A DNA stretch of 64,000 nucleotides, taken from positions 1,614,501 through 1,678,500 of the forward strand of contig JANJXV010000187.1 in NCBI GenBank assembly GCA_024803745.1, given 5' to 3'. The notes under the pieces were generated by a model. That model saw nothing but the letters and a program-made list of their open reading frames with translations. It searched no databases and was not told where the DNA came from. Each line of letters opens with the position of its first letter. Position 1 is the first letter of the stretch. Shown here piece by piece: positions 22,739 through 34,855 of the stretch. The stretch comes from Megascapheus bottae. Taxonomy: Eukaryota > Chordata > Mammalia > Rodentia > Geomyidae. The translations under genes were made by a program, and so were the position numbers.

Positions 22739-23937
22739 TTCGTTGCAAGTACTAAGTTTTAAAAAGGTTATCTCACATATTTCGCTGGGCCTTTGCATGT
22801 ATCATCATCTTCATTCTTGCCACACTCCTGGGAAATGAATCGCATCCTCCCTTTCCACAAATAGGAATGTGGAAAGGTGAGAAGCTTTGCGACCAATGAG
22901 ATGATGGCGGCTCGGATCCGAAACATGTGGGCTCTCTGCCTGGCCTCTCCCACCCTTTCCTCAGGTGTTATTGGGCTTCTTTTCCAATAACCAAAGAAAC
23001 CAAACTTCACCCCGACAGAAGAACTAAAACAAAGCTGATTTCTCCTTACTTCCCCTAATTCCTGACATCATAGATAAATAAAAAAGCAGTAATAAACCTG
23101 TAGGTCCTCACCTCTTAACTGATTTAAGTCCATCCCGAAAGTTACCAGGGGTGGAAATGAAATTGTCTGTTTCATGTTTGTAATCTTGGGAGAGAAGGGG
23201 ACAGTCTGAAATTGGTGTTGTAAATTGGGATCCATTTGTGTTAGCCAGGTAAGAAGTCAGCTCGTTTTCTATTTTTTTTAATAATTTCCACAAATTTCCT
23301 TTTTGTTTTATTCTTGTGTCGATCTCTGTCTCTGTCTCTCTTCCTTCTCTCCCTTTTCATGTGCCCTCTCACATTTTCACTTCCTATAAGAGGGATCACT
23401 GTGCCTGCACTAACATGTGCTATAAAAAAAAAGCCTTTAAATGTGTATGTTGTTAAATGAAAAGAAATCGCATCTACATCTGCCTGTGTGTCCTTGAGGT
23501 TGAAATTCCCTTTTAAAAGAGAGAATTAAATGATAAGGTTAGAGGTCTCCCGACTCCTCATAATTCTGTCTGTGATTAAAAGCCAATAGTTTCATTATTT
23601 TGGTGATGTTCTGGGGTTTTGGGGACTTAATTCTGCCTTGTAAATTGAGGTCAGCAAGCTAGAAGAAAACTGAAAATCCTCTGGGCTCGCTGCTATGTTC
23701 CCGAGACCACAGTCGCTATCAGCTCTGTCCTAATGAATCTCCACTCTATTAAGTGGTTATTTGGTCTTGAAATAGGTCATTTGTAGCTCCTTCTCACTCA
23801 AGAACAGAAGGCAAACTGTTAGAGAAGAACTGGAAGAACAGAAGGTTGATTGAGACTGAAAAGGGCTCTCCTACCAAGGGCTCCATTTAATGGACTCAGA
23901 ATAAAGTGCTCTGGGATGGATGGGTCTTACTGTCTAG
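22739..23937. other. Unassigned sequence, possibly conserved noncoding
   Basis: Positions 23460-23790 are AT-rich, free of recognised repeats and contain several TAAT-type motifs. Only an alignment can say whether they are conserved. Positions 22780-22880 may hold a decayed MIR. Confidence 0.35.
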
Positions 23938-24068
23938 GAGAGGACCAGGGAGAAGGATGGAGGAGGGGTGGGGTGGGGGAGGGAATCTGATCAAGATGCC
24001 TTGCCTGCATACACAGGTAGGTCAAAATGAATCCCTCTGTACAACTAATTAAAGTTAATTTTAAAGTT
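23938..24068 (+). mobile_element. L1 3'-end fragment
   Basis: A G-rich purine stretch ('gggtggggtgggggaggg', 23965-23982) is followed by 'ctgatcaagatgccttgcct', 'ggtcaaaatgaatccctctg' and 'tacaactaattaaagttaat'. The same order occurs at 56932-57192, which ends in a polyadenylation signal. This supports an L1 3' UTR of that subtype. No ORF2 part was seen. Confidence 0.6.
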
Positions 24069-24374
24069 AGTGTGTGGGGGGTGGGGGAGAAAGATTGTGT
24101 TGAGGTGTTTTCAGTAGGATGCTGACAGAACTCTGACCCAGAGAAAAGGAAGTTCCTGAGGAATATTAAGTGAATGGTACCCAAGAGTACAGATTGAGGA
24201 ACATTTAGGAATTTTTAAAAAATGAGCTGTTGGTAATTAGGCAAGAAATCTCCTCAGGTGGTCGCATGAAATATATTACCCAAACTGAGACACTCAAAAA
24301 CAAAAGGGAAGGCCATGCATCATTCACAGGAACTACCCCAGACACACTGGAACTAAATAATACTATAAGAAAAT
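24069..24374. other. Unassigned sequence
   Basis: A short G-rich run (24072-24088) and unique text. It ends at the left target-site duplication of the next SINE. Confidence 0.45.
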
Positions 24375-24589
24375 GAGTTTCAGGACTGGGAGCATAGCCT
24401 AGTGGTAGAGTGTTCCCCTAGCAAACACGAAGCCCTGGGTTTGATTCCTCAGTTCCACATATACAGAAAAAGCCAGAAGTGCCTCTGTGGCTCAAGTGGC
24501 AGAGCACTAACCTTGAGCAAAAAGTGTCCAAGGACAGTGTGCAGGCCCTGAGTTCAAGCTCCAGGACTGGTTAAAAAAAAAGAGTTTCA
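24375..24589 (+). mobile_element. IDL-Geo SINE with 8-bp TSD
   Basis: Element 24383-24581, flanked by 'gagtttca' at 24375-24382 and 24582-24589. The head ('gactgggagcatagcctagt') and box B ('gggtttgattcct') are slightly changed. The Geo monomer here reads 'cctctgtggctcaagtggca' and 'aaaagtgtccaaggacagtg', nearer to the B1-Geo version than in other IDL-Geo copies. Confidence 0.93.
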
Positions 24590-27187
24590 TGTGTACTGTT
24601 TAGGCCATAGGGTGCAGGCGTACTTTCAGCTCCTATTCCTGGGCCAAAAGCAGACATTACTAATGGATTGTGGCTTCTGTCCCTTTAAACTGGACTGTGG
24701 TCTCAAATCCATTCTCAACAGAGCCTCCCTCTTCTCCCCTACAAATCCATAGGCAGGAGCAGAGGGGAACAGATCTTTGTGGTCATTAACAACATTTATT
24801 TCCACTCTGTTCCTTTCCCCCCCCCGCCCCTTTTAATCCTCCCATTTTTCTCTCTTTAGAATCTAGAATTCTATATCGCACGTGTTAGATAAGTCTCAGA
24901 GTTTGCTTGAAAATCTTGTGCTTTTAAAAATGCTTTATGACATTTTATCAATTCACTACCTAGAACAATTAGGTACAAATAACCACCATACTCTGTTTTG
25001 TTTTGTTTTCAATTTAGGCCTGAAAAAGAAATCTTCTAGTAGATTTCCACTGGTTGGAAATTTTAAGGTTGGGATAAGTAAACATGGTCATTTTCTAAGG
25101 GAGGAGTCTGGTCTCAACCTTAGGAAATACATCAGAGAATTCCAACATGCTTGGCTAACAGTTGCTAAACTGAGTGGGCTCAGCCAAGAACAGTGGTCCA
25201 GATTTATGAGCACATACGAGGCTAACCTTCTTAGGAACACTAATATCTATCATTTGTCCGTTCTGCGAGAAAGGTCAGGGGATGTGGCAAGGACCATTTC
25301 AAGGGTCCCTGTGCCACTTGCATAAGAGACCAATGACCTGCAAACAAGGTCATCTGTTACTAAAATGGAAAGGTGCACTGGGAGCACTAGTCTAATTCCA
25401 GAGCAGTGATCTGGAGCCTGACAACAAATGCGCTGTGGCTTATATCGCTCCCCAATAAAAATGGTATTTGATGTTATCCGAGCTAGTCATTGTAAATTAG
25501 TTTATTGCAAATGAAGATACAATTTCATGTGGAGAGCAGTAAGCTTTCTTTCTCAGACCCAACAGCCTGTGAGTTGAATGCAGTCTTTAAAAATATTTGT
25601 ATTTGTTCCTTTTTCATATTTAAGACCTTATTTCAGGTTTCCAGACTTTAGTCTGGAATGATGATGGATGCTTGCATTTTAAACACATAAATAATAAACA
25701 TTATTATAAAAATATAATATATAGTAATATATTTATTTGTATAAACATAAATAATATATTCTATTATATATTTTATATGTAAATATATGTCTAGGAATAT
25801 AAATATATGTATAATTATACATGCATATTACTATATGCAATAGTATGTATTATTATAAGAATTATTGTTACTTTAGAAACCTGAAAAAGTGTCCATTCAT
25901 GCAAAGGCACTGGGGTATATCTCAGTTACACCTGATCATGCTTGTTTAGTATGTTTCCTTCCTTCCCTTGAGGTATTTTAGTTTGCAACTCCTGGTTTAG
26001 TTTAATAAGTGAGTCATGAAGGCATCGACCATGAAATTGAAGACGTAGTCACCCAAGAGTGTATTTTAATTTAAATTTAACATTAGCCAATGCTTCAGGC
26101 TAATGATAAACATTACCCAACTGCTGCACACACACATACACACCCATACACCAAAGTACCCATACAAGCACACACACAAGCACATGTAGCATCTTTACAT
26201 GGTGTTCTAGTCATTCAACCAAATACCGAGTTGCCAGAAATAGTCAGGGGTCTTAATAACAAAGACTTGACCTCAAAAACAAAAACAAAAGGATTTAACC
26301 TTCTCTAAAGGATAGAGGATGGTTTCCCTGAAAATGGGAAGCACAAAGCAAGCCTGGTAACTGAGTCAAGAAGGAAGCTGGGGAGGTGGCAGAGCTGTTA
26401 CCCACACCACAGCTCGGTGAGGCCTGGAAGCCTGAAGCCTTGCCAGGCACATTTCACTGGTTGGGGCTGACTCTCACCTCCTGGTCTTCCTCCAGGCTCC
26501 CCTAGAGGCAAGTAGAAGAGAAGCCTCCTTCCCCACTCAGGCTTGCACATGGCACTGGTGTGGAACTTGTCCAGGGCTCCCAGGAAAGTCTATCTCCAGG
26601 ACTCAGCCAGCATGTGAACATTCTGTGCAGCTCAGCCTCTGGGAACAGGAACCTGATTTTCTTCCCCAGGATCTCTGGACCACAGGGAAGGGAGAAGCGC
26701 TTTCTATAATCCTGACAGAAAAGACAGTGTTTCCATTGCCCCATGCCACACAGGGGCCTAATTAAATCAGCCTGTGTTACAGGGATTGTACCACAGGGCC
26801 TCACACTGATCCCCGCTTCTGTTTCTCAGGCCAAGGGGTTCAGATAATGAACCCGAACTGCTTCTCAATTCATTGCAAATTCCAGAAGGCAGGGGAGGAA
26901 TTTAAAAAAAAATAAAAAAAAATTAAGCCAGGGTTGATGTTGCCAGGCTATTAAACCACTCTTCATTAAACAAAGTAACGAGAAGGCAGAGGAAGGGGTT
27001 GATTTTCTAGCCCGGGGAAGTCTTTGTTACAGAGTTCTGACCTTAAGAACTGACAGCAAAAGGTTTTGTTCATGGAGCAACTCAGACAATGTCAGTTGGA
27101 TAAAGAAGTCTGTTTGGATTTTTCAAAGTGCTGGAAGAGGAAGGGAGAGTTTAGAACTGGAAATGATGATGATGATGTTGGATACGG
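24590..27187. other. Unassigned sequence with an AT-rich island
   Basis: A 147-codon plus frame at 24882-25325 has no recognisable domain. Positions 25675-25870 are strongly A/T-rich (ATATAT, TATTAT). Interspersed CA text lies at 26125-26190. A-rich runs lie at 26902-26920. No family was recognised. Confidence 0.45.
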
Positions 27188-27272
27188 AGATACCTGGTCC
27201 TGAGTTCACATCCTAGCTCTCTCATTCCCAGCTGTGTGACAGTTCTCAGCTTTATCTGTGCTGGGTGATGGA
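27188..27272 (+). repeat. MIR-like remnant
   Basis: 'ctggtcctgagttcacatcc' is followed by 'tagctctctcattcccagct' and 'gtgtgacagttctcag', following the MIR core ('gttcgaatcccggctctgcc', 'actagctgtgtgacctt'). Confidence 0.55.
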
Positions 27273-27349
27273 TATCCAGGGAGTATGCCCACTCCATCAG
27301 TCACAGCTGGCTCAGGTATTGGCTTAATGGAAGCCTGTCTGTCTGCCTG

Positions 27350-27480
27350 CCTGCCTTGCTAGATTTTGAGTCCTATGAGGGGAAAAGATCTCATCTACTT
27401 TGTCTACCCGAGAGTCACTTCTCACCCCCCTCAGTAAATATTGGATGAGCATTTAATGAATTCACGAATAAGCAAAGTAA
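27350..27480 (+). repeat. L2-like 3' end
   Basis: 'ctagattttgagtcctatga' is followed by 'ggggaaaagatctcatctac' and 'cagtaaatattggatgagca'. This order matches the L2 3' terminus. A short 'ctgtctgcctgcctgc' run lies just upstream. Confidence 0.55.
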
Positions 27481-28299
27481 GACGTTTCATTTATCATACC
27501 TAGATAATCTTGACAACCACCCCAGGAGACGGGGCCTGCACGACTGCACCCTTTCCAAGCATCTCCATTGGAGAACCAATTAGCCAGAAAGGTTAGACCA
27601 AAACAATTTTTTTTTCTTAAATTCACAAGAACAGACTTTTTTCTGTAATCTTTACCTTGAACCTTTCTCCCAATTCCCCAAGACTTTCTGCCACACATGC
27701 AAAGACTTTCTTCTGAATTTCAAAATCCTCATTCCCATCCCCTTCCCCAGACCCTAGATGATGGAACTAAAGAATCACAAAGAATCAAAATACAGCGTTT
27801 GTTCTCATTGAAAAGTCCTTGTTTGCCTGTAGGTGAAGGCCCATGAAATCATTTCACACAAGACAGACAGGCATGCGATGTTTCCCGTCACACATCTGCA
27901 TCCCACCTGCTTGGACCACTCATCTTATATGGTCCAATGTGCAGTAACCATTGAGGCACATCCCCTCTAAAATCAACATTTTTCTTGGTAACCTGATCTG
28001 CCTCTTTGCTTTATACTTCACATCGCCTCAGAGATTTTATTCTGCCAATGGAAAATGAACGAATGCCATTTCTTTGGATCTACTTTTGTTAGAAAGGAAT
28101 AGCATATCTCATTCTGGGAAGACCATTATCAACTGGTATCACAATGCCCACCTTTGTCTCTGCTCTAGAATTTCAGAGATATGAACCTTACAAGTCTATG
28201 GATTCATTCTGTTTTGCCATTTTTGTGGGCAATCCATTAGCCTGTCAGAGGCCAGTGAGCCAAGGACAATTGTAGATCTTTGTTTTCTTTTTCAATTTC
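27481..28299. other. Unassigned sequence
   Basis: Unique text with no recognised element. The short frames have no protein resemblance. Confidence 0.4.
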
Positions 28300-28523
28300 C
28301 TTTTTTTTTTCTTGATGGTACCACTGGTGGAATTCAGGGCCTCATGCTTCCTGAGCAAGCACTCTGCCATTTGAGCACACAGTAGTCCTTTTCAGTTCAC
28401 TTGCTTTTAGTTTCTCAAATAGATTCTTGGGCTTTTACCCAGGCTTTCTTCAGATCACGATCCTCCTACTTCTGCCTCCTGAGTACCTGGGATGACAGAT
28501 ATGGGCTACCATGCCCAGCAATG
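28300..28523 (-). mobile_element. Older dimeric SINE of B1-dID type
   Basis: The minus strand holds a B1-like head near 28435-28520 ('cctcctgagtacctgggatg'). An ID-like half lies near 28315-28380 ('ggaattcagggcctcatgct', 'agcaagcactctgccatttg'). The joining segment ('ttttagtttctcaaatagat') differs from that of B1-Geo. It therefore looks like a separate, older B1 plus ID dimer. Confidence 0.7.
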
Positions 28524-29151
28524 CAAATCATAAGTTTTTAAGATCAAATAGAATAAAGGATGGTTGGCTATCATTGATTTTCTGAGAAATCAATATCCAA
28601 ATCAACTATCTAAGTCACCATTTACATCCAAATAGTCTACACAAAGCTACGGTGTTCTTGAGCCCAGTTCCACAGTCAGGTTAGAAACCTATGGGTTGGA
28701 ATAACTACTATAAATCGGACTTTTCCAAATATAAGTGATTGTCTTTTAGACCACATGGAATGCTTACAGAAATTGTGAATTCCAAGGCTTACCTCCTAGA
28801 GAGTTTAATAACACAGGGGACCCCCAGAATGTATAGCCCTGATCCATACCCTGCTTCTGCAGGAAGGGGCTTCAAGTAACTTCATGAGCTCATTGCACGC
28901 CCTCCAGTGCGACACTCAAGTGCTCTCAGGCTTAATTTCCTCATCTGAACACCAGGTACGAAAACACCCAGGCAATGTCACGAAATGCTGCCAAGTTAAT
29001 CTGTGGGGAGGTGGTTGGCAATTCTATCAAGTGCTCTATACAGGTATAAAGTATTCCAGTTTTCAGCTCACTTGGTTGTAATGTTTTTTATTTTTGCTTA
29101 TTGGGGACCAGTTTCAGGTGATTTGCAAGGTCCACTGTATAAAGGAAATAT
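28524..29151. other. Unassigned sequence
   Basis: No element or coding signal was recognised before the duplication that marks the next SINE. Confidence 0.4.
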
Positions 29152-29367
29152 AAAAAGCAAATTTGGGCTGGGAGTTTGGCCTACTGGTAGAGTGTTTGCT
29201 TTGCATGCACAGAGACCCAGGTTCGATTCCTTGGTACCACATACATAGAAAAAAGCCGGAAGTGGTGCTGAAGCTCAAGTGGTAGAGCTCTAGCCTTGAG
29301 AAAGTCCAAGGACAGTGCTCAGGCCCTGAGCTCAAGCCCAGGACTGGTTTAAAAAAAAGCAAATTTG
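29152..29367 (+). mobile_element. IDL-Geo SINE with perfect 14-bp TSD
   Basis: Element 29166-29353, flanked by 'aaaaagcaaatttg' at 29152-29165 and 29354-29367. It has a complete head with intact box B 'ggttcgattcc', the linker 'cacatacatagaaaaaagcc' and a complete Geo monomer. The A-rich duplication start fits the L1 endonuclease target (TTTT/A on the opposite strand). Confidence 0.97.
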
Positions 29368-29439
29368 ATGATGATGCCAAGCTGATAGCCATGGGGGTTC
29401 TAAACTGCATGGGTTCTGTGGGTGTGTCGAAAACTTAAG

Positions 29440-29640
29440 GAGTAATGGCTGTAATCCTAGAGGCCATTCTGGAGGCTAGAATATGAGAAAAGTCTATGGG
29501 AGACTCTTATCTCCAATTCACTACCAAAAGCAACAACAAAAGAAACAGAAATGGAGCTGTGGTTCAAGTGGTGAAGCTCTAGAGTTTCTGCAAAGAAGCT
29601 CAGGTATAGCACCCAGCCCTAAGTTCAAAACAAAAACAAA
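29440..29640 (+). mobile_element. B1-Geo SINE, diverged, first of a tandem pair
   Basis: A degraded head ('taatggctgtaatcctagag') is followed by 'gggagactcttatctccaat' and a Geo half ('gagctgtggttcaagtggtg', 'agctcaggtatagcacccag'). Its A/C-rich tail ('caaaacaaaaacaaa') is the site at which the next SINE begins. Confidence 0.82.
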
Positions 29641-29872
29641 GCCCAGCATGGTGGCTCATGCCTGTAATCCTAGCTACTCAGGAGGCTGAGATCTGAGGAT
29701 CAAGGTTCAAAGCCAGCCCCAGCACAAAAGGACCTGAGACTCTTATCTCCAATTAACCTCTAGAAAACAGGAAGTGGGGCTTGGCTCAAGGGTCGGGTGG
29801 TAGCCTTGAGCCGAAGAGCTCAGGAACAGCACCCAGGCTGAGTTCAAGCCCTATGACCCACAAAAAAAAAAG
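29641..29872 (+). mobile_element. B1-Geo SINE, well preserved, second of a tandem pair
   Basis: A full head ('atggtggctcatgcctgtaa', 'tactcaggaggctgagatct'), linker and Geo half ('gggcttggctcaagggtcgg', 'gagttcaagccctatgaccc'), then an A tail. Its sequence is close to the 324-548 copy, including 'agcacaaaaggacctgagac', so these two probably belong to one subfamily. It inserted in the tail of the preceding SINE. Confidence 0.93.
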
Positions 29873-30305
29873 ACAATTCTAGCCCAAAGTCAATGGCAAA
29901 TAGTGGTAACATGTCCAACTCTTAAGTAAAAGGTGACAGCTTTGGAAAAGCTACTGAAGATTCAAAACCACTACTGTGTATGCACACTCCCCCACCTCTC
30001 CTTCCATTGTCCCAGGATTAAATATTCATTGCCTTTCTCTGTGCAAACAGAGACAGAGCCTAAGACACACATCATAAAAAATGCAATGTAAAGTTTCTCC
30101 CTAATTTCAGTTTCTGTATTAGAAATGCATTTTTGAATGACCTTCCCACTGCTGGGGTCGAACACCTAATCTTCCCTGCCCGGGTGAGTGTTATTCTGGG
30201 GAAACGTGTGTGTGTATGGAAGACCAAGAGATCAAGGACAAATCCCCATCAGCTGTCTGGCAATCCTCACCCCATCAACACACACAGTGTTCAACATATG
30301 TTCAG
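29873..30305. other. Unassigned sequence
   Basis: Unique text between SINEs. Short frames occur on both strands with no resemblance to known proteins. Confidence 0.4.
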
Positions 30306-30500
30306 GAAGTCAGGCGCTGGTAGCTCATACCTGTAATCCTAGCTACTCAGAAGGCTGAGATCTGAGGATCATGGTTCAAAGCCAGCCTGGGCAGGAAAAG
30401 TCCAGGAGACTTTTATCTCCAATCCATCACCAGAAAAACAGAAGCGACACTGTGACTCAAAGCAGTAGAACACTAGCCTGCAGAAAAAGATGAAGGCCCA
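30306..30500 (+). mobile_element. B1-Geo SINE, 3' end eroded
   Basis: The head is well kept ('gtagctcatacctgtaatcc', 'ggttcaaagccagcctgggc'). The linker is 'gacttttatctccaatccat' and the Geo half is damaged ('cgacactgtgactcaaagca', 'gaacactagcctgcag'). The terminal segment is not recognisable. Confidence 0.82.
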
Positions 30501-31564
30501 CAACCAGCGTGAGCCACTGGCACTCTGTTTCCACTGCTCTTTTGAAGGCAGGGATATTTACATTAACATATTGTATATGATTCCTATGAAACTCCAAATA
30601 CGCGTGAAAGAAAATACAACAGCACTCACCAAGTTCTACTACGTTTTCTTCCGACTAACTCCTGTTTACAAACGTTGAAGGCTCTGGTGTAGCTCAGGAA
30701 ACCTTTTCAAAGCTCCAGCAGTTAATTATAGCTGACTCTGGGGCTGGGAAAGCCGACTACACTACACTCTGAGATCAATGGCTCTGGCTAGACTGGGAGG
30801 GGAGAAATGCCACTCAGATGGTAATCACTGAATGCTTCTCAAACCCAGGGAAGCAAGGCAGGGCCTCACTCCCATAATCCTCTGCACCAGCTCTTCCACA
30901 CAGGTCAATGCAAAAGCAGCCTGCACTCCCCAAGCAAAACCTGCCACAGCTCTCCAGAGAAACAAACGACATTCCCATACAGAACGTATTATGTGTATAT
31001 ATTACTACTTACGCTATCATAATACATGCAAATGTAAAGAATATAACGTAGAATATCCAAACATACAATGAAGTGCATCACTGATTGTTGAGCCCTCCAG
31101 CTGGGCCCATAGCCTGTGCTGCAACTACAGAACTTGAGCGGGCAGATGTCTCTATTGGTATATTGGCTTACATTACTGTGGATGCGCACTCAAGAGTGAG
31201 ACTTATTTACTTGGGCTTTCCCCCCCCATTCTGTCAATTAGAAAGGGCAAGCCCTGGTTTGCCACCTTCTCCACCATTGTAACTGCTTTGCTTACTATAC
31301 GGAAGTCCTCAGGTAATTCTTGCCAAGTGGATGGATGCTGGCAAAAGACTTAGAGAAACCATCTGCCAAGAATTAATAGAGGTTACTCTGCAGAGAGATT
31401 AGGAGATGACTTTTAAATACACTGCTGTTACCCTTTTTAATTTTAATATTTTTGGAGCCAACTTCTGCGGAAACTATTTTTCTAATGAAGAAGAAAATGA
31501 AATGAATGTAGCTTGGGACCCAAGTGATCCCAAACATGAATAGTAGCTAAGAAGTTTAGCCTTC
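30501..31564. other. Unassigned sequence
   Basis: No repeat was recognised. A poly-C run lies at 31219-31227. There is no splice-bounded frame. Confidence 0.4.
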
Positions 31565-31683
31565 AAAAGCCAGGCACGTGCCTGTCATCCTAGTCACTCA
31601 GGAGGCTGAGACCTGAGGATCACAGTCCAAAGCCAGCCTGGACAGAAAAGTCCATGAGACTCGAATCTCTGCTTAATCAACAA
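31565..31683 (+). mobile_element. B1-like head without the Geo half
   Basis: The head and the start of the linker are present ('cacgtgcctgtcatcctagt', 'ggctgagacctgaggatcac', 'gaaaagtccatgagactcga'), with a break after 'gcttaatcaac'. The right monomer is absent, so this is a 3'-truncated or deleted copy. Confidence 0.8.
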
Positions 31684-32561
31684 AGCTCATTGGTGGGTGA
31701 GAAGAATGCACAGCACTGACACCCATGGAGGGACGGTGTAAGTAGATCAGGCCTCTGCCGCCAGGGGGCGTCTCCTCCATCTAGAGCTGCATGGCCAGCT
31801 GGTGAACAGGAGGGGAAGGCTGTCCTTTGAGATGCTATCTGTAATGCAGCCAGCTGGCAGATAGCTTGGTGCAACGCAAGCCTGGCATTTAATAAACCAG
31901 AAGTGTCGTTTTACTACTGAACCCTCTCCTTTATACTAAGAAGATAATGAAGACACTATCTGGCATTTCTTGGGGCATCTGGAAGAGTTAAAGAAGTGAA
32001 GAGCTTGCTTTGCTCTGGAGAGGAGGAAGATAAATCTTTACACGCGGAGGAAAAGCCTGTATAAAAAATGGATCTTCTTTGGTATTGGAGGAGAGGAGGG
32101 AGCTATAATTTGTTTGTAAAGGGCACTTCGAAGTTTTACTTCAGCAATTTTATTACAAATTAACAAGACAACCCTCATAAGCATAAAATAACAACCATAA
32201 AGATAGAGGTGGGATTTTTTTAAAGCTTTTATCTCAACCAGTAGGAATGCTGTTATAAAAGATGGATACGTAAAATAAGGCAGAGGATAGTTTTGGATAA
32301 GAGGGTGAACTAGAATGCCCTGCACGTCACAGACACAGGATACTAGGAATGGAAGTTTGGGGGATTAATTGAAGAAGAGTTCTCCAGAGATATAAAGAGA
32401 GGCAGAGAAAGTGAATTCCTGAGAAAAATGATAATCAGGGTGATGTTCCCCCCAGTGCCAGGAATTGTTTGATGAATCGGTGGCATTTTGATATCTAATA
32501 TTTCATTTCAAGTGATTGCTTATCATGGTTCATGCTGTAATTTCCTGCCATTAGCCAAAGC
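31684..32561. other. Unassigned sequence
   Basis: A 95-codon minus frame at 32038-32325 has no recognised domain. No repeat was identified. Confidence 0.4.
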
Positions 32562-32770
32562 AAGAAGGGGAGGGGGGAGAGGGGGAGGGAGGGAGAGGGA
32601 GGAGGAGAAGGAAGGGGAGAGGAAGGGGGAGAGGGAGAGGGGGAGAGAGGTGGAGGGAGAGGGGGAGAGAGGTGGAGGGAGGGAGGGAGGGAGGGGAGAG
32701 GGAGGGGGAGAGGGGGAGAGAGAGGGAGAGAGAGAGAGAGGAAGAGAGAGAGAGAGGAAGAGAGAGAGAG
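32562..32770. repeat. Purine tract, GGGAGA/GGAGA-rich
   Basis: About 209 bases of plus-strand purines broken only by two T residues in matching 'gagaggtggaggg' contexts, near 32649 and 32673. The duplicated context shows that the array grew by internal duplication. Six-frame translations through it are low complexity. Confidence 0.96.
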
Positions 32771-33669
32771 TCTCCATTTAAACAAGTCACACCATGAGGA
32801 CTAAACCTGTCATTCTTAAGCATAAGAGAATCTTCAAGAGACTACTTTTCTAGTTAATATAGCTAATTCGAACTAGTACCGAGGCTTTCCTATGTATTAG
32901 GAAAACTATGGAAACTTGTATTTTCAGACTTTGCTCTTTATTTTCCCGGAATTGACAAGTTTTTCAGATCAAATTCTCTTTAAATCCAAAAGCAGACCCT
33001 TTTCATAGAAACAAAGAATTTAGTTAATATATAGATTTTATTTCCACACACAATAAAAAGAAGTTGCCGCTGTGGCATTATTTTAAGAAAAGCTGTGAGA
33101 GTTGAGAAGCAACAAGTGATAACTCCCCAGAGGTAGAAACCCAACACAAGACAGGACCAGAGCAAAGAATCCCTGTAGACACCGGACGAGGTATCAGACT
33201 TTTTTTCTCCCCCCTTGGATCAGAGCTCAATGCTTCCATTTAAAATGTTCACCAATTCAATGCATATTTAAGGCTGCATGGTGTAATGTGTACACACAAT
33301 GGAATGGCTACCGTGGCCCAGCCATCCTTCATCTCATGTAGCTTGTGTCTATGGCAAAACACCTCAAATCTATACTCGCAAAAATAAGTCTGTACATTGT
33401 AGATGAACAGGAAAACGAGGAAACAGCTCAAAAGTCAGGAAACAAAGGGGAGCTGGCAAGGATTCCCAGAGGAAGTGACATTTGAAGGATGAGGAAGATG
33501 GTCTCACCACACTGGTGGAAGCAGCTACCTGAAAGTACAGGGGACATATGAGTCTGGGTGGGGAAACCAAGAAATGTTTGGTATTATCAGAGTTGATGAA
33601 GGTTATGGAGAAGTAACAGGATCTGACTTTGAAAAGTAGTCAGAGGTCTCTGGTCTGTATTGATAGGAA
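32771..33669. other. Unassigned sequence
   Basis: AT-moderate unique text. No element or gene was recognised. Confidence 0.4.
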
Positions 33670-33903
33670 CCTTTTTGTTGTTTCTTGTCATTTGTGGGGC
33701 TTGAACTCGAGGCCTGACCGTCTTTTGCACAAGGCTAATGATCTACTACTTTGAGCCACAGCTCTACTTCTGGTTTGTGAGTGGTTCACTAAGGATGAGA
33801 GTTTTACTGGGACTTTTCTGCCCCGGCTAGCTTCAAATTGCAATCCTCAGATTTCAGTCTCCCGAGTAGCTAGGATTACAGATGTGAGCCACTGGCACCC
33901 AGT
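33670..33903 (-). mobile_element. B1-Geo SINE, minus strand
   Basis: On the minus strand the head lies near 33815-33900 ('ctcccgagtagctaggatta', 'cagatgtgagccactggcac'). The Geo half lies near 33695-33775 ('gtggggcttgaactcgaggc', 'tgagccacagctctacttct'). The tail is represented by a GTT/CTT-rich stretch. Confidence 0.9.
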
Positions 33904-34494
33904 TTGATATGAACTTCAAAAGATCCATTCAGTGTAGAGAAGGAAAACTGGAGATTATGTAAGGATGCAAAAGACTCCTATTTCTAATAGACACTCTACC
34001 ACTAACTTAAGCAATCCACTTTCCCAGCCTTCAGAACCTTCAAGGAAAGCCTGGGGAGATGTGTTTCTGTCCTCTGAACACTGTGTAAAAACACAAGTGG
34101 GAATGAGGAGGCGGGAAATGGCATATCTAAGAATGAGCTAGGATAAACCTACCGAAGGGGAGCACTCCACTAAAAGTGCTCAGAACAAATGCATGGGATG
34201 CAGAAAGCCCTCTGAGTCACCAAGTTCCGCGGGCAAAGCATGCTGCCACCCAGAAATCTGGAAGAAACCTCCATGGTGTTTTTCATGGCAGTGACATGAT
34301 TTTCTATTTCCTTCCACCACATACAAAGGCTCCAGGTCATCCTCATTCTTGCAAATACAATGGTCTTCTGATGTCAGCAGGCTGGCAGCTTTGAGCCTTG
34401 ATCTTGATAGCTTTGATGTTTTTCACTTCCCTCATGACTGGTAACTGGAAACCTTTTTTTCCCCCCCTCTTGAATGAATAAACACATTGGTCAT
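33904..34494. other. Unassigned sequence
   Basis: Unique text. A T/C homopolymer at 34455-34470 marks the approach to the L1 fragment. Confidence 0.4.
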
Positions 34495-34855
34495 TTCTAG
34501 ATGCTCCTTGGAGAAACTCTATGCAGAGTCTCTGGCCTGTTTTCTAATGGACTTGTTAACACTGCATTGGTAATTGGACTGTAGGAGCTCTTCGTGTATT
34601 TCAGAAATTAGGCCTTTGTTTTTTTCTTTCCACAGGCATCCCAAGGGCTGGCAGACATTTTCTCACACGTTTGCAAGTTTCCATTTTGTCAGTGACGTAT
34701 TTCTTTTTGCCGCACAGAAGCTCTTAAGTTCGATGCAGTCTCATCTGTCTACTTTTGCTTTTCCTCCAGATGTTGCTGAAGTTAATTCCGTGACTTCTCT
34801 GTCAAGACCGCGTCTGGTGAGGCTTTGACTTTTTGTTCCAAAAGTTTTACCCACA
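34495..34855 (-). mobile_element. Old L1 ORF2 fragment (pseudogenised)
   Basis: The minus strand translates in places to the L1 ORF2 segment that contains a Leu-Lys-Ser-Phe-Cys core (reverse complement of 34715-34740). The plus-strand text 'ttgccgcacagaagctctta' and 'aattaggcctttgttttt' aligns in order with that region of mammalian L1. The frame is broken by stops and indels. It is probably unrelated in age to the better L1 at 39969-40961. Confidence 0.78.

Noticed and set aside
24882..25325. 147-codon plus frame as a gene
   Set aside because: No recognisable motif or splice context.
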